Source: Macquaria australasica (taxonomy: Eukaryota > Chordata > Actinopteri > Centrarchiformes > Percichthyidae). Taken from it: DNA of 64,000 nucleotides. The stretch is from assembly GCA_005408345.1 (NCBI GenBank), contig SEMN01000100.1:489001-553000 (forward strand), given 5' to 3'. Both the position numbers and the translations under genes were made by a program. Positions 14,445 to 26,900 of this stretch are shown here, in pieces (position 1 is the stretch's first letter; each line of letters starts with the position of its first letter). The notes beneath the pieces were generated by a model. The model did no database searches, was not told where the DNA came from, and saw nothing but the letters and a program-made list of their open reading frames with translations.

Positions 14445-14477
<33 letters not shown>
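14445..14477. repeat. (TC)n-(AC)n compound microsatellite
   Basis: TC run 14445-14468 followed immediately by a short AC run. Confidence 0.95.
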
Positions 14478-16237
14478 AACATAAAACACCCTGAGCTAGA
14501 AAGCCGGTTTGGGCCCTTCTTCAGCAGCTCTCCAGTGCCCCAGGGTAAACAGCCACTTGTTTCGTCTCTTTGGTGCTTATTGAGTAATTGTAAGTGGAAT
14601 ATACTTATAATCAATTATGTTTATCCTCTTAATCATGAGGCTGAGAGGATACTTGTGTCTACGAAATCCATGTTTACTTTCTCTACTCTATGTACAGTAT
14701 GTACTTTAGGTGCAGCACAAGCCCTGTGTTACCTGCTCTTACGCTCACATGAAAATTGAGTCTTTTTACACTTAACCTCTCATAGTTACAAAAGTTAAGT
14801 CATTTCCAGTGAATGGTAATTATACATATTTAGGTTATTAAGATTTAGTTTGGTTAAATTTAGTTATTTTAGTTTAGTTTAGTTTTTTTTTTTTTTTTTA
14901 CAATAAAGAGCGTAAAAATGTTCTCAATCTGATAATAGTTTTAACAGATGCTGTTGGGTTTAGGGTACCGTTTGGCTCCTTTGCTTTCCTCCTTGCTTGT
15001 CCCATGACTTAGAGAACACTTTGTTTCCTTCCTTACCTTGTGCCTTTGAGGCTTCTGGTGAAAAGTCAAAAGTTGCTTTTGGTACTACTGAGCTGCTGAT
15101 GTGTTCAGGGGAAGCAGGAGTGGACTGAAGAGGAGTTGGTGAGGACAGTGCCGTGACTGAGAGGTTAATGTCAGGGAATGGGAGGTTCCTTTTGTTTAAC
15201 ATTCCCTTTGTTTATTGGCGGATGTGTTTAATAGGATTGACTGTGACTGGACCCTAATAGGGCCTCCCTGGCTGATCCCGGTGTCTCTGGGAGATCTCGC
15301 AGGCTGCTCTGTCCAAAGCCAGGTCCCCCGCTGGGTAATCAGCTCAACTGCCCTCGTCCTGATTGGAGCTGACATTTTAATGTCTGGAGCAGGAGCGTGG
15401 TCAGCCCTGCTTAACCTGACCCCCCACCAAACCAGCCCTCCCCTACCAATGCCCTCTGTTCTCAATTTGCCCCTCCAGGACTGTACAAATCAGGCCAAAT
15501 TTAACTCTTTATGGGTTTGTTAAGGGTTCGCAAGGCACCTCCTTAAGTTTCACAGTCAACTCTTTCCACTGGTGACAAAGAGTGGTGCTAATGCAGCTCC
15601 CCCACGGAGGCTCCATGTGGTTTTAGCTCTTCTGTGACCCTGTGCTTAACTGAGTGCTCGCCTGTGATGCCTCTCTGTGTGCCACCTCTAGTTTGTCTTT
15701 TTCTTTTATAAAGTGGAGTAGTTTTAAAGTGGTTTGCAGGGGCTCTTGTGTGAGGCCTTGCTCTGCAGACGTGGAAAGAAAAGGACATGCTATTTTGTTC
15801 ATATTGGTGTTGTTTGCATTGAAGGGATTAGCTGTATGATTCAGTTTGTGAGCTAGTGAAACACTTGAAGCAACTATATTGGTGACTACATTGGAAATCT
15901 TTTCAAAGATTGGCAGCCACCCGACAATGATTGTAGCCCTTTTTTACATTTCCATAGATTGAGCACCAAAGCATGGCTGTATCCTGTGAATATGCTTGGG
16001 TATGACTAATCATCAGGCTGATGCCATCTTTTAGCCCAATGGCATGTTTTTATGTCATAGAAATCTTCGAGTTAAATGAAAGCTTGTTGCCGTATGCAAC
16101 CTAGCTTTGAGGAAATATCAAGATTTGCTCAGGGGTTTGAAAAGAGGTTTTCTAATCTTGCTATCCTCTTTTTCTCTTTGTCACAGTCCACTTGCACCGA
16201 ACTACAACACACTGGAGAAGGCTTAGCTGGTTACAGA

Positions 16238-16270
16238 AATGCCAGTGAAACAGAGAATTTCACTGGCATT
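16238..16270. repeat. Perfect short inverted repeat (hairpin) in intron
   Basis: AATGCCAGTGAAA (16238-16250) is followed by a 7-base spacer and its exact reverse complement TTTCACTGGCATT (16258-16270). The stem does not extend further, so it is shorter than a typical microRNA precursor. Function unknown. Confidence 0.9.
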
Positions 16271-17249
16271 CCCCTGCTTATGGAAACAAAGAGATGAGGA
16301 ATTTTTCAAGCTGGGTCAAACTGCTTTTTAAAAAAAAAAAAAAATTATTGTTCTTGATGCCTTAAAAATTGCCTGATCACTCTTTTAAAATTAATACAAC
16401 TTTTGGCGAGGCAGAACTGTGACTATTAGTCAAGATATCAAAAATCTGAATTTTACCATCTTCCTCAGCTCTTCCTTGTGGATCCTTTCTGTGACAACAA
16501 GGACAAAATGTAGTTAAATGCGCAAGACGTAGCTGAAGACCTTTTTGTAGAAGTGTTAGCTTTGTTCTTAAATATGCATGCTTGTGTTACAATATCAGGA
16601 TCACTTAACTAGTAAAACAAAATGTTGTCACTGTAGAATGTGCATAGGACTATAGCTTGAAAATGCTGTACATTAGCAGACACTTGAATAACATGAATAG
16701 CCATACACTGTAAACATCAATCTGAGGAAAAGTAATTACAGAAACAAGTTGGGTCTTGGACTGATGTGGATCTCTTCACCCTTCTTACTGTATGATGAGG
16801 ACGCAAGATGTCTGTGTACCTTGTCTCAAGTTTAGTAACTCATGTGGACTGAAAATATGTGGTGGTGTGAAACCCAAAGTTGCACCCTGTGGTAAATTAA
16901 TATTTTTGTTAGCTGTTTATGATGGTGTATGATATCCTGACAAGCCAACACTGAAAGAGACAACCCATCAGAGCTCATTGGCTGTGCATTCCCCTGAAGC
17001 AGCATGGGAAGACAAGTGTGTGGTATTTTTTTATGTGGAGGCATGCGTTGGATAACACTTTCTCTGCCCAATTCCCATTAAATGCAGTTATATCACATTT
17101 AAGAAAGATATTCCAAAGCCCTTTATCCACAGTGTTATTGATTGACCTGCTCCCAGGCTGCCAAGTCCTCACCTTGTCTTGACATGTCTGCTCTTCTCTC
17201 TTTATCCCTCTGTGTTTTTGTGCGTCTGTGTGAATGTGCGTATGTTCAG

Positions 17250-17386
17250 CAGTGTCCGGCCACTTGGAACGGCACCAGTCAGATTCCCCAGTCCCCTCCA
17301 AAAGGCCCTCTTCACGGTCAGAGACCTCGGAGAGCCCGCTCTCCTCAAAGCGTCCCAGGACAGCTGAGAAGAGCGCTGCGGAGCAG
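17250..17386 (+). CDS. zfhx3: zfhx3 coding exon (human exon 6 equivalent), SP-rich linker with NLS-like motif
   Basis: The exon begins in phase 1 after TTCAG and ends in phase 0 before GTGAGA. It encodes AVSGHLERHQSDSPVPSKRP, then a Ser/Pro-rich stretch ending KRPRTAEKSAAEQ. Two basic patches (SKRP and SSKRPRT) about 17 residues apart resemble a bipartite nuclear localisation signal; the several SP dipeptides are potential proline-directed phosphorylation sites. The C-terminal part aligns with the human ZFHX3 segment SPKRPKTSEE before the finger starting MYQCPYC. The acceptor is CAGCAG: using the second AG would start the exon at 17253 and drop one residue, with the phase unchanged. The frame is closed upstream by the intron, and the splice phases fit both neighbours. 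Confidence 0.92.
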
Positions 17387-17942
17387 GTGAGAGTTACAAA
17401 CCACACAATTTTGATAACATTGATGTCTTCAGATGTTTTATAAAACTCTCTGTAGGGGATTCATGCTAAAGGTTATCTCAATTACCGAGCCCTCATTATA
17501 AGCTTGAAACTTACACTTCAATTAAAAGAAGAAATGTAAAATATACTTCTAATAAGTTTTAGTTATTTAGTTAGTTATCTCACTGACCCTTTTTATATTA
17601 TGCAGGCTTCTTTTTCAAATCTACTCAAAATTATTTTAATCTTTCTGCTGCAGTTGCGGTGCTAATTGTGTATAAGGTGGAAAATCAATATAGTATTTGA
17701 CAGATGAGAGCACTTTGAAGTGGGTGCCAAGACTCAGTGGTGCTCAGTATTACACAGTTGTCTGTGATCAGAGGGATCTGCCTGCTTGAGGGAAGGGGGC
17801 CCCAGTCTTCCGCCTGATCTACAGCTCCTCTTCAAGCAGGCCCACCGTGCTCACTGCACCCATTTCACCCCATTAACCCTCCGTGGATCTGATTTTTTTT
17901 CCCCTCTCTTTCTCTTTCTCTGTTCCTGTCTCTTTCACCCAG
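17387..17942 (+). other. zfhx3 intron, 556 bp
   Basis: Phase 0 GT-AG intron with a strong CT-rich tract before the acceptor (about 17889-17942). No other feature seen. Confidence 0.92.
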
Positions 17943-18143
17943 ATGTACCAGTGCCCCTACTGCAAGTTCACCAACACGGACCTGAATCGTCTCAGAATGC
18001 ACGTGATGACGCAGCACTCTGTCCAGCCCATGTTACGCTGCCCATTATGCCAGGACATGCTCAACAACAAGATCCACCTGCAGTTCCACCTCACACACCT
18101 CCACAGTGTGGCTCCTGACTGTGTTGATAAGCTTATTGCCACA
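17943..18143 (+). CDS. zfhx3: zfhx3 coding exon (human exon 7 equivalent), two C2H2 zinc fingers
   Basis: Exactly 67 codons, phase 0 at both ends, between TTTCACCCAG and the donor GTAAGT. It encodes two adjacent C2H2 fingers: YQCPYC...HVMTQH (Cys-x2-Cys-x12-His-x4-His) and LRCPLC...HLTHLH, then SVAPDCVDKLIAT. Sequence is nearly identical to human ZFHX3 over the same segment, including CPLCQDMLNNKIHL. As a whole two-finger cassette with symmetrical phase 0 borders, it could be skipped without breaking the reading frame. The fingers are expected to bind nucleic acid or protein partners in the nucleus. Confidence 0.98.
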
Positions 18144-21100
18144 GTAAGTCCTGCGTTGTGTTTATTTTGCATGTGACTGGATACTGGGTGGGTGGGAAGG
18201 TTGAAATGTTAATTTTTATACTTCTCAGCCATCATTGCTTTCGAATCCTTTTCTTTACCAACCTGCATACATCAAGGTAGCTTGAAGTTGGCCTGTGTTT
18301 TGTTAGATTGGTATGTATTAGCTTGTACACATTGTTTATTCTGGTCATCCAGCGCCATAGCAAATAGAATGCATAAGTACTTTAGGTAATGCATTATCCA
18401 AAGTTTATATAAGTCAGGGAATGCAGTGGAGGACAAGCACAATAGATGTATTGCCTTGCCGCCTGGGTAAGCTGTATTGTCTACCTAGCACCAATCTTTT
18501 GATTGTTTTGATTCCAGTTTCTCTATCCACTCTGTCCCATATTGTGTCTGTCATTATCTCCAGTCATTTCTATATCGTGTTAGCAGCAAGGAAACTACAG
18601 CCAGTCGAAGCTGTGCTGTTTAGGCCCAACATATTGCTACTTATACACATTATGGCCAGTCAGACTGCAGCCAGTGGGTCAGGTCAAGGACCAGTTTAAG
18701 GATTCAGCAATGCCAAGAAGATGAGTCACTCGCTCTAAATCAGTCCCCCACCCTGGAGTGGCTGCCTAGCTGTGTGAACAATTGTCATTCCTGTCTTCCC
18801 TCCTCTAAATTGCCAACATTCAGTCCTTTATCAAACACAAAGAATGCTGTTAATTGTGAAATGGCTGCAGGCAATCCCATTGGCTCATTGGAAATGATTG
18901 GGCCTTTTTAAGATGCATATTTTTCTCCTCTTTTTCATTGTCTTAATGTGCCCATCACCAGAGAGCCCTTTTACAGCTCTCTTCTAATCACAGTCATTTG
19001 GGGAGGGGAACTCATAATCTGTTTTTGTATTTTTTAATGATTTCGAGATGAGCTGGTCTCGTGGCTCCCAGTTCATTTATTACTACACTGACATTCTTGC
19101 CATGTCTATGATCACCTGTGTGCTAGTCAAAACAAAGCCTTTCATTATGAATATGTTAAAATAATTGTGACACAGATTAATCAAAATTTAATAAACAGTT
19201 TCCCCGCTTCATGAAATTCAAGTACAAGCAATGGAAATGTTATTATTCACCACAAATCAAGCCAAAATCAAGTCTCGTATTAAACATGCGTATATGTTTA
19301 GAAAACAAAACACTGTTCAGGTCCACTCCTACAGGAAATAAGATGCAAAGTGTGTAGTGTTTGTAGCTTGTCATGTGATCTGAAGTTAGATTTATATCGG
19401 CTGCAATGCACTGGTGCACCCTTTTCTACCAAGAGAATACTTTCTTTGCTTCCTTTAATGCTCATCAAGGGGAAATAAAATTTTATTTGCCCTGTTTTAT
19501 TGTAAATCACTGAGCAAATCTTTGTTCTATTCTATTCTGTGAAGCTAAATAGCTTGCTGGACAATCACCGAGTAAAATATTGCTCTGTCTGCTGCCTCGC
19601 CATCTTCATCCCCCATCTAGAAAGTAAATGGCAAGCACATTAGTATGGTAGACGGCAATATTTATTTCTTTTATAGAGGTAGTAATGTACTGAACCACTA
19701 CAAGAGGACCGTGATAGAACAAAGGTAATATAACACACATTAAAGCTAGCACCTTTTTATAACTGGTGAATGCAGATGGAAAGGTACTTTATCCTTTTCA
19801 CATGTCTAAGGAGAGGAGCCTAATTAATTCTGAAATAGGTGACTTTTATTTCTTGCCAAGCATGCATAATGATGCGTTCACTCTCCCACCCTTCATCCCT
19901 TCATCCACCTATCTTCTTTGCACTCACTCCTCCCTCCTTTCCGCCCCATGTCTCTCATGCCTCTCTGTCTCATATACAGTACATATATATAGTACAGTAT
20001 ATATATATAATATACACACACTCCTCCAGTCCACACTCTGTCTAATTTTCTGTCTGTGTAAGATAGGGGTAATGAAAATAATTGTGCTTCATTAATTCTG
20101 AGTCTGGCTAGATGATAGCCATTTTGAACTATGTTTGCCAATTAGGCGGTTCAAATTAAAAGTGACCTTGGGATACTCTGCTCTTTCCACTAATCGCCTA
20201 ATGAAGCAGTTCTCTAGAAACAGTCTTTGTAATGTAAATTATTGCTTTTTTTTGTTTTGTGACTTTTCATGCTGGTTGCATTATTTTTCCACTTTTTATT
20301 TTGAATGGCTGGATGTTTTCTGCTAAATTTGTGACCACACTAACCATACAGTGCTGTACTTTGTGATGGATGTGTTAACTGTTCTGCTTAATCTTGAAAA
20401 TCCTGTTGCTTGAGGATGATTCTGCTCCATTTGGATCTGGCCTATAGGCTATATGACATGCAACAGTTCGTTCAGCTGTGTTCTCACTGTGCCTATTAGA
20501 GGAGTAATTAGGAAGCATATGGCACATATGGTAAATTAACCAAAGCATCAACATTACAGATCTGACACTGAACTCTCTTACTTTTCAATACAAGTTCCAT
20601 CTGAACTGAAATATTCATTTTGATCAACAATTATTGATCATATTTAATCATTTCTGATCATTATGAATTGATTATGTTTACGTACTGTATGTTCAAAAAT
20701 GATGTACTTGCAGTCCTTGATTTCAATTTCCCTTTATTAGATCATTTACAGTGTAGACTGACAGGAAGTATGGAGAGAGAGCCTGGGCAGAAGCAGAGTA
20801 AAGACGTGATAAAGGTTTCCATCCAGAATCGAACCAGAGTTACAGTAGAAGTGACTTAGAACTCACCAGGCTCACCAGGATGCATTCTTTACATTTTTTC
20901 CCCCCCTTTTGTCTCCCTCATTTGTGACATTTTTATCTGCTAAAATTTAAAATGACTACCTATAGGTCTGTAGGCTAAGAGAGAAAGGTGAAGAGTGTCT
21001 TAAAATTGAGGTTGAGCAGCAAAACAGAAGGGAAGGGGAGAGATACGGTGGGGTGGGGTGGTGTGAATTGAAATGCAACATGAAGAGTGAAGCTGATTAC

Positions 21101-21600
21101 TCTGTTTGTGAAGTTAATTGAAGGAAGGTGAAAAAGACAGGGCCTCATCTTCCAACCTCACCCAGTTTCAGCCAATGGTTATTGTTAAATAGGGAACTGT
21201 TAATTAGTTATTTTGATGAATTATCAGGTTTAGAGGGTGAAGAGAGGCTTTCAGTGCGTGCGAAACTTTATATTTTATGAATGGCAAACAAGGTAAATAG
21301 TGTGATTGTGATTGTGTGTATGCACATGATGCACGTGATTCATATGAAAATGGTAACAAACAAATGTATGAGGAGGTATGTCTTTTGATTTTTATGTTTA
21401 CTGTCAATGATCCTCAGTGCTATGTAAAAATGTAACAGTTATAGTATTGATCTGTCTAACCCCCTTCTTGGTAACTACTTTGTGTATCCTCTTATGTGTG
21501 TCTCCAGATTTCCTTTAATTATTTAAACTAAAGTATAAAATTACATTATCACTCAGTGAGATTATTCACACTACAATTCCTTTGTGCTTTGTTTTTTCAG
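18144..21600 (+). other. zfhx3 intron, 3.5 kb
   Basis: Phase 0 GT-AG intron ending in TGTTTTTTCAG. No coding potential seen. The portion at about 18700-19080 is unique and looks conserved in style; an AT-rich palindromic patch is at about 19975-20015. Confidence 0.9.
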
Positions 21601-21724
21601 GTAACAGCAAATGAAGCACTGCCAGCAAGCATGTTCATACCTGTACCTAGTCCAGACGGAGAGTCCCAGAGCACCCCTCATGCAACAGCCAACTCTAACT
21701 CTGAAGATACAAAGAAGCAAGCTG
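21601..21724 (+). CDS. zfhx3: zfhx3 coding exon (human exon 8 equivalent), linker
   Basis: A 124-base exon, phase 0 in and phase 1 out, after a consensus acceptor and before a weaker donor (GCTG/GTTAGT). It encodes VTANEALPASMFIPVPSPDG and a Ser/Asn/Thr-rich tail ending SEDTKKQA. The segment PASMFIPVPSPDG matches the position and pattern of human PSSMFLPAAVPDRDG. It is a disordered linker between the two-finger cassette and the fingers of the giant exon. The last G completes an Asp codon with the next exon. Confidence 0.92.
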
Positions 21725-22292
21725 GTTAGTATCTAACTGTGTTAGAAATTTGGGGGTTACTTTAGAGTAGGTCACTTTTTTCCACATAAAAAATCCTGAA
21801 ACAAAATTGTTTTTCTAAAAACATAAATCAATGAGTAGTTTCACCATGTGTTCTGTAATGAGCATATTATCACATTGGGCAATCATGGCCAAGTATACAA
21901 TAAATGAGATTGAACTAAACTGTATCACTTTATAACTGTGTATGCACACACTGGTGCAGTAGTTGTTATTACATAGACTGGAAATAAAGAATCATCATTC
22001 AGGTATTTTAGTGTTTTACAAAAGAATTGTGTTGGTAATGATTTCATTAATTTTTTCACAGACAGCGTAATGAAAGACAATGCACTTTTTCATGCAAAGG
22101 CCTTCATTCACAATACAATATGAATGATGGTTGATATTCACGGACCTTGTAATTAGTCATTGCTTTTTTACTTTTTTCCACCTTCCCAAGATTACTAACA
22201 CAATGAGTGCTTTAATGTCCTTTATTGACATTAACTTTGCAAATGTAGGCACCTAATGAATTGCTCTCTTCTTTGGGCTTATTCATACACAG
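21725..22292 (+). other. zfhx3 intron, 568 bp
   Basis: Phase 1 GT-AG intron. The open frame of the next exon extends back to an in-frame ATG at 22256 inside this intron, but that ATG is not a supported start because the acceptor at 22291-22292 gives the conserved junction. Nothing else seen. Confidence 0.9.
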
Positions 22293-23899
22293 ATGCATCA
22301 GATGCTGATCCAGAAAAGGGGGTGTCACTCCCTACAGAAATAGCTGAAGCTCGCAAATCACCTCTGGAAGATCAACAAACAGAGAGGGATGATGCCACAG
22401 GATTCCTGTGCTGGAAGAAAGGCTGTAATCAAGTGTTCAAGTCCTCCAACTCCCTCCAGATGCACTTCAATGAAGTTCACAACAAAAGGCCTCAGTTGCC
22501 TGTTTCAGATCGCCATGTCTACAAGTACCGCTGTAACCAATGCAGCCTGGCCTTCAAGACTGTGGAGAAACTACAGCTCCATTCCCAGTACCATGTGATC
22601 AGGGCAGCCACCATGTGTTGCCTCTGCCAGCGAAGCTTCAGAACACTACAGGCCTTGAAGAAACATTTAGAAACCAGCCACCTGGAGCTGAGTGAAGCTG
22701 ATATCCAGCAGCTTTATGGGGGCTTATTGATGAATGGTGACATTATGGTAATGGGTGACCCATCCCTTGGTGAGGAGCATGGAAGTCTGGGAGAAGATGA
22801 TAAAGAGGGAGATGAAAGTGACCCAGAAGAAAAACAAAGCCCAACAGGCAGTGACTCTGGCTCACTGCAGGAAGATTCTGGATCTGAACCTAAACGTGCT
22901 TTGCCATTCAGAAAGGGCCCTAACTTTACTATGGAGAAGTTCTTGGATCCATCTCGTCCTTTCAAGTGCACTGTATGCAAAGAGTCTTTTACACAGAAGA
23001 ACATTCTTCTGGTTCACTACAACTCTGTCTCCCACCTGCACAAGGTGAAGAGGGCTCTACAGGAGTCCACTACTGGCCAGCCTGAGCCTACCTGCAGCCC
23101 TGACAACAAGCCATTCAAGTGCAGCACTTGTAACGTGGCATATAGCCAGAGTTCTACTCTGGAGATCCACATGCGCTCTGTCCTACACCAGACTAAAGCT
23201 AGGGCAGCCAAACTTGAAGCAGCAGGAGGGATCACTAGCTCTGCAAGTGCTACTGGTTTAAGCGGTGGGGGGTCCAGCACCAACACTTCAACATCTAGTC
23301 CAAGCCCAGCCAGTAACTCAACTACTAGCTCTGCCAACCACAGTTCTTCTGGGTCTCAAACCGTTCAGAGTATTCTTGGAGGAAACCATATGAGCCAGAT
23401 TCATAGCATTGAAACCCTGGGGAATTCTTCAGTGAGCTGCCATTCCTCACCATCTGAGAACCATGAAGTCAAAAAGTCTAAATTTACAGACATGCTGTCT
23501 GCTAGGGGGCAACAACAACAACAACAGCTTCAGCAACAACAGCAGCTGGCTCAGGCTCAAGCCCAAGCTCAAGCCCAGCTTCAGCAAGAGCTCCAGCAGC
23601 AGGCTGCTCTTTTACAATCACAGCTTTTCAACCCAGCACTTCTGCAGCACTTCCCAATGACAACTGATGCACTTCTCCCCCTGCAACAGCAGCAGTTGTT
23701 ATTTCCTTTCTACATCCCTGGAGCAGAATTTCAGCTGAACCCAGAGATCAACATCAGTAGCTCAGCACTTGGCCTAGTAGGATCGTCCACCTCCTCACTG
23801 CTGGAAGATCTAAAAAATTCAGCCCAGCAGGCCCAGCAGAGTTGCTTGCAGCAGCAGTTGATGCACCACCACCTTCAGCAGCAACATCAACAACAGCAG

Positions 23900-23940
<41 letters not shown>

Positions 23941-26900
23941 GCAGCAGGCTCACTCACAGGCTCAGGGGCAGATGGCATTGCTGCAGCAGAGTGCAGCTCT
24001 CCTCCAGCAGGCTGACAAAAAGCAGAGACTTACGTCCTCTCAGAATGAGAAAGACAGGGAAATACAAAGAGATAAGGACACAAGTGAAAAAAATGAGGAA
24101 TATGTTAACAAAGATTCTACAGACAGCAAGTCAAAAGAAAAGAAGGATATTCAGCATATTTCAATAAACATAAACCATGATAGTGGCTTGCCTCCACCAA
24201 GGATTGCTTCAGATGCTCGAGGAAATGCAACTAAAGCCCTGCTGGAAAATTTTGGGTTTGAGTTAGTAATTCAGTACAATGAAAATAAACAGAAAGCTCA
24301 GAAAAAGACAGCTGGACCTACAGGATCAAGTGGTCCAGGTGGGATAACAAGAGTGGTGGACCCCATTGAGGGATTAGAGAAACTGGAATGTGAAGCCTGC
24401 GGCAAGTTGTTTTCAAACATACTGATTCTAAAGAGTCACCAGGAGCATATCCACCAGGCTTTCTTTCCATTTCGATCCCTTGAGAGATTTGCCAAGGAAT
24501 ATAGAGAGCATTATGATAAACTCTATCCACTGAGACCCCCTACACCAGAGGCTGCTCCAGCTCCTCCACCGCCTCCTCCTCCACCTCCACCTCCACCCCA
24601 AAGAGCTCCCACACCAAATATTCCTGTCTCTGCTGCCTCACTAACACCTCCAACTGTACCTCCCCCACAGCCGTCAGTTACAATGGCTCAAATTCCCATG
24701 CCAATGGATTTGCCCCTCTTCTCGCCACTCATGATGCAGCCCATGTCTCTCCAGTCCCTGCCCACTCAGATGTCTCAGCAGCTACCATCTGTTGAGCCAA
24801 GCCTGGCCTCAGACCTGGCCCAGCTCTATCAACAACAGCTTACACCAGCCATGCTACAGCAGCAGCAGAACAAGAGGCCACGGACACGCATCACCGATGA
24901 CCAGCTTAGGGTCTTGCGACAGTACTTTGATATCAACAATTCACCAAATGAGGAGCAGATTAAAGAGATGGCGGACAAGTCGGGGCTGCCACAAAAAGTC
25001 ATAAAGCACTGGTTCAGAAACACTCTTTTCAAAGAACGACAGCGCAACAAAGACTCGCCGTACAATTTCAATAATCCACCAACAACAACTCTAGAAGACA
25101 CAAAAATTGACTCTAAACCTCCTTCCCCTGAACCTCAGAAACATGACTTATATGGAAGTAAGAGATCATCCAGGACTAGGTTTACTGACTACCAGCTAAG
25201 AGTGCTACAAGACTTCTTTGATGCCAATGCTTATCCTAAAGATGATGAATTTGAACAACTCTCCAACCTTCTTAACCTCCCCACTCGTGTTATTGTTGTG
25301 TGGTTCCAAAATGCTCGCCAGAAGGCAAGGAAGAATTATGAAAACCAGGGTGATGGGGGAAAAGATGGTGAAAGACGAGAATTGTCAAATGACCGCTATA
25401 TCCGCACCTCAAATCTGAACTACCAGTGCAAGAAATGCAGTCTGGTTTTCCAGCGTATATTTGATCTAATAAAACACCAAAAGAAGCTGTGTTACAAAGA
25501 TGAAGATGAGGATGGACAGTATGACAGCCAAAATGAGGATTCACTGGATTTTTCCCATGAATGTTATACTCCCTCTGGGTCTTCCTGTCACACCCCAATG
25601 CCCTCCTCTTCAAGTCTCTGTCCACTTCCACCCTCCACTTCAGCATTCTCACACCTCCCATCCACTGAGAAAGAGGAGGCATCACCAGCAACCACCTCAA
25701 ACCTCTATGATGAGAAGCCCAAGCAGTTACCAGAAATCTCTGCTGATCCACGAGAAAACCAAACCTCTATTAAGCAGGAAATTGTGCATCAACCCCCGTC
25801 TGAGGCACAGCACCATAGACCTCAAAGAGAAGAGAAAATTCAAACAATTTCCAAGCCCATCAAACATTCATCTCCTTCCTTCTCTCAGCAACAACAGCAG
25901 TGTGGTCCCTCAGCCTCTCAGACAAGCCAGGCCTCATCGCAAAGCTCTCACTTGAGCCTCAATGCACACCTGACCTCTGCCACACAACAACTGGCACAAC
26001 AGATGATCCAGTACCAATGTGAGCAGTGCAAGATTGGCTTCCCCTCTTTTGAGCACTGGCAGGAACACCAGCAATTACACTTCCTTTCTGTGCAAAATCA
26101 ATTCATCCACCCTCAATTCCTCGACCGTCCAATTGACATGCCTTTCATGCTGTTTGATCCCAGCAATCCTCTGCTGGCAAGTCAGCTACTCTCTGGGGCA
26201 ATGCCACAGATTCCCAGCAGCTCTGCCACCTCTCCGTCCACCCCCACCTCCACCATGAACTCCCTGAAGAGGAAGTTAGAGGAGAAAGCTGGCACTAGCC
26301 CAGGAGAGAACGACAGCACAAATAGCGGAGAAGAGCCACAGAGAGACAAACGGCTCAGAACCACAATCACACCTGAGCAGCTAGAGATCCTTTATCAGAA
26401 GTATTTATTAGATTCAAATCCTACACGTAAAATGCTTGACCACATTGCTCATGAGGTGGGATTAAAAAAGAGAGTAGTGCAAGTCTGGTTCCAAAATACC
26501 AGAGCTAGAGAGAGAAAAGGCCAGTTTAGAGCAGTAGGGCCGGCTCAGGCTCATCGTAGGTGCCCTTTTTGTCGAGCTCTTTTTAAAGCAAAAACTGCCC
26601 TTGAGGCACACATTCGCTCTCGTCACTGGCATGAAGCCAAACGTGCTGGATACAATTTAGCTCTCGCTGGTATGTTACCTGAGCACGAGGGTATGCAAAT
26701 AAAAATGGATGCTCTAGAGACATCAAGTTATTCCCAACTGGCCCCATCAAACAGTGATGGACAAAGCTCCTCCATGTCACCAGTGAACAAAAGCATGGAT
26801 TTGTCTCCCAGGGCTCTACTGAGCCCTTCATCCATTAAAGTTGAGGGAATGGAAGATTTTGAGAGCGCAACCATGTCATCTGTGAACCTCATCTTTGATC

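Larger units (their letters stand above)
6765..17249 (+). other. zfhx3 intron, 10.5 kb
   Basis: Phase 1 GT-AG intron. No exon is supported inside it; the longest frames, such as the pyrimidine-rich minus-strand frame at 9738-10214, look non-coding. Conserved-looking, homeobox-motif-rich stretches occur near 8370-8760, 9080-9480, 12090-12310 and 15180-15500. A TC/CA microsatellite lies at 14445-14477 and a perfect 13-bp hairpin at 16238-16270. The intron ends in a CAGCAG tandem acceptor. Confidence 0.85.

Noticed and set aside
16238..16270. MicroRNA precursor
   Set aside because: The stem is only 13 bp and does not extend with mismatches to the roughly 22-bp duplex plus lower stem expected.
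16975..17406. 143-codon minus-strand frame
   Set aside because: Antisense shadow of the zfhx3 exon at 17250-17386 plus flanking intron.
22256..22292. ATG at 22256 as a translation start for the giant open frame
   Set aside because: It lies in the intron. The acceptor at 22291-22292 and the phase 1 match to the exon ending at 21724 give a continuous ZFHX3 protein.
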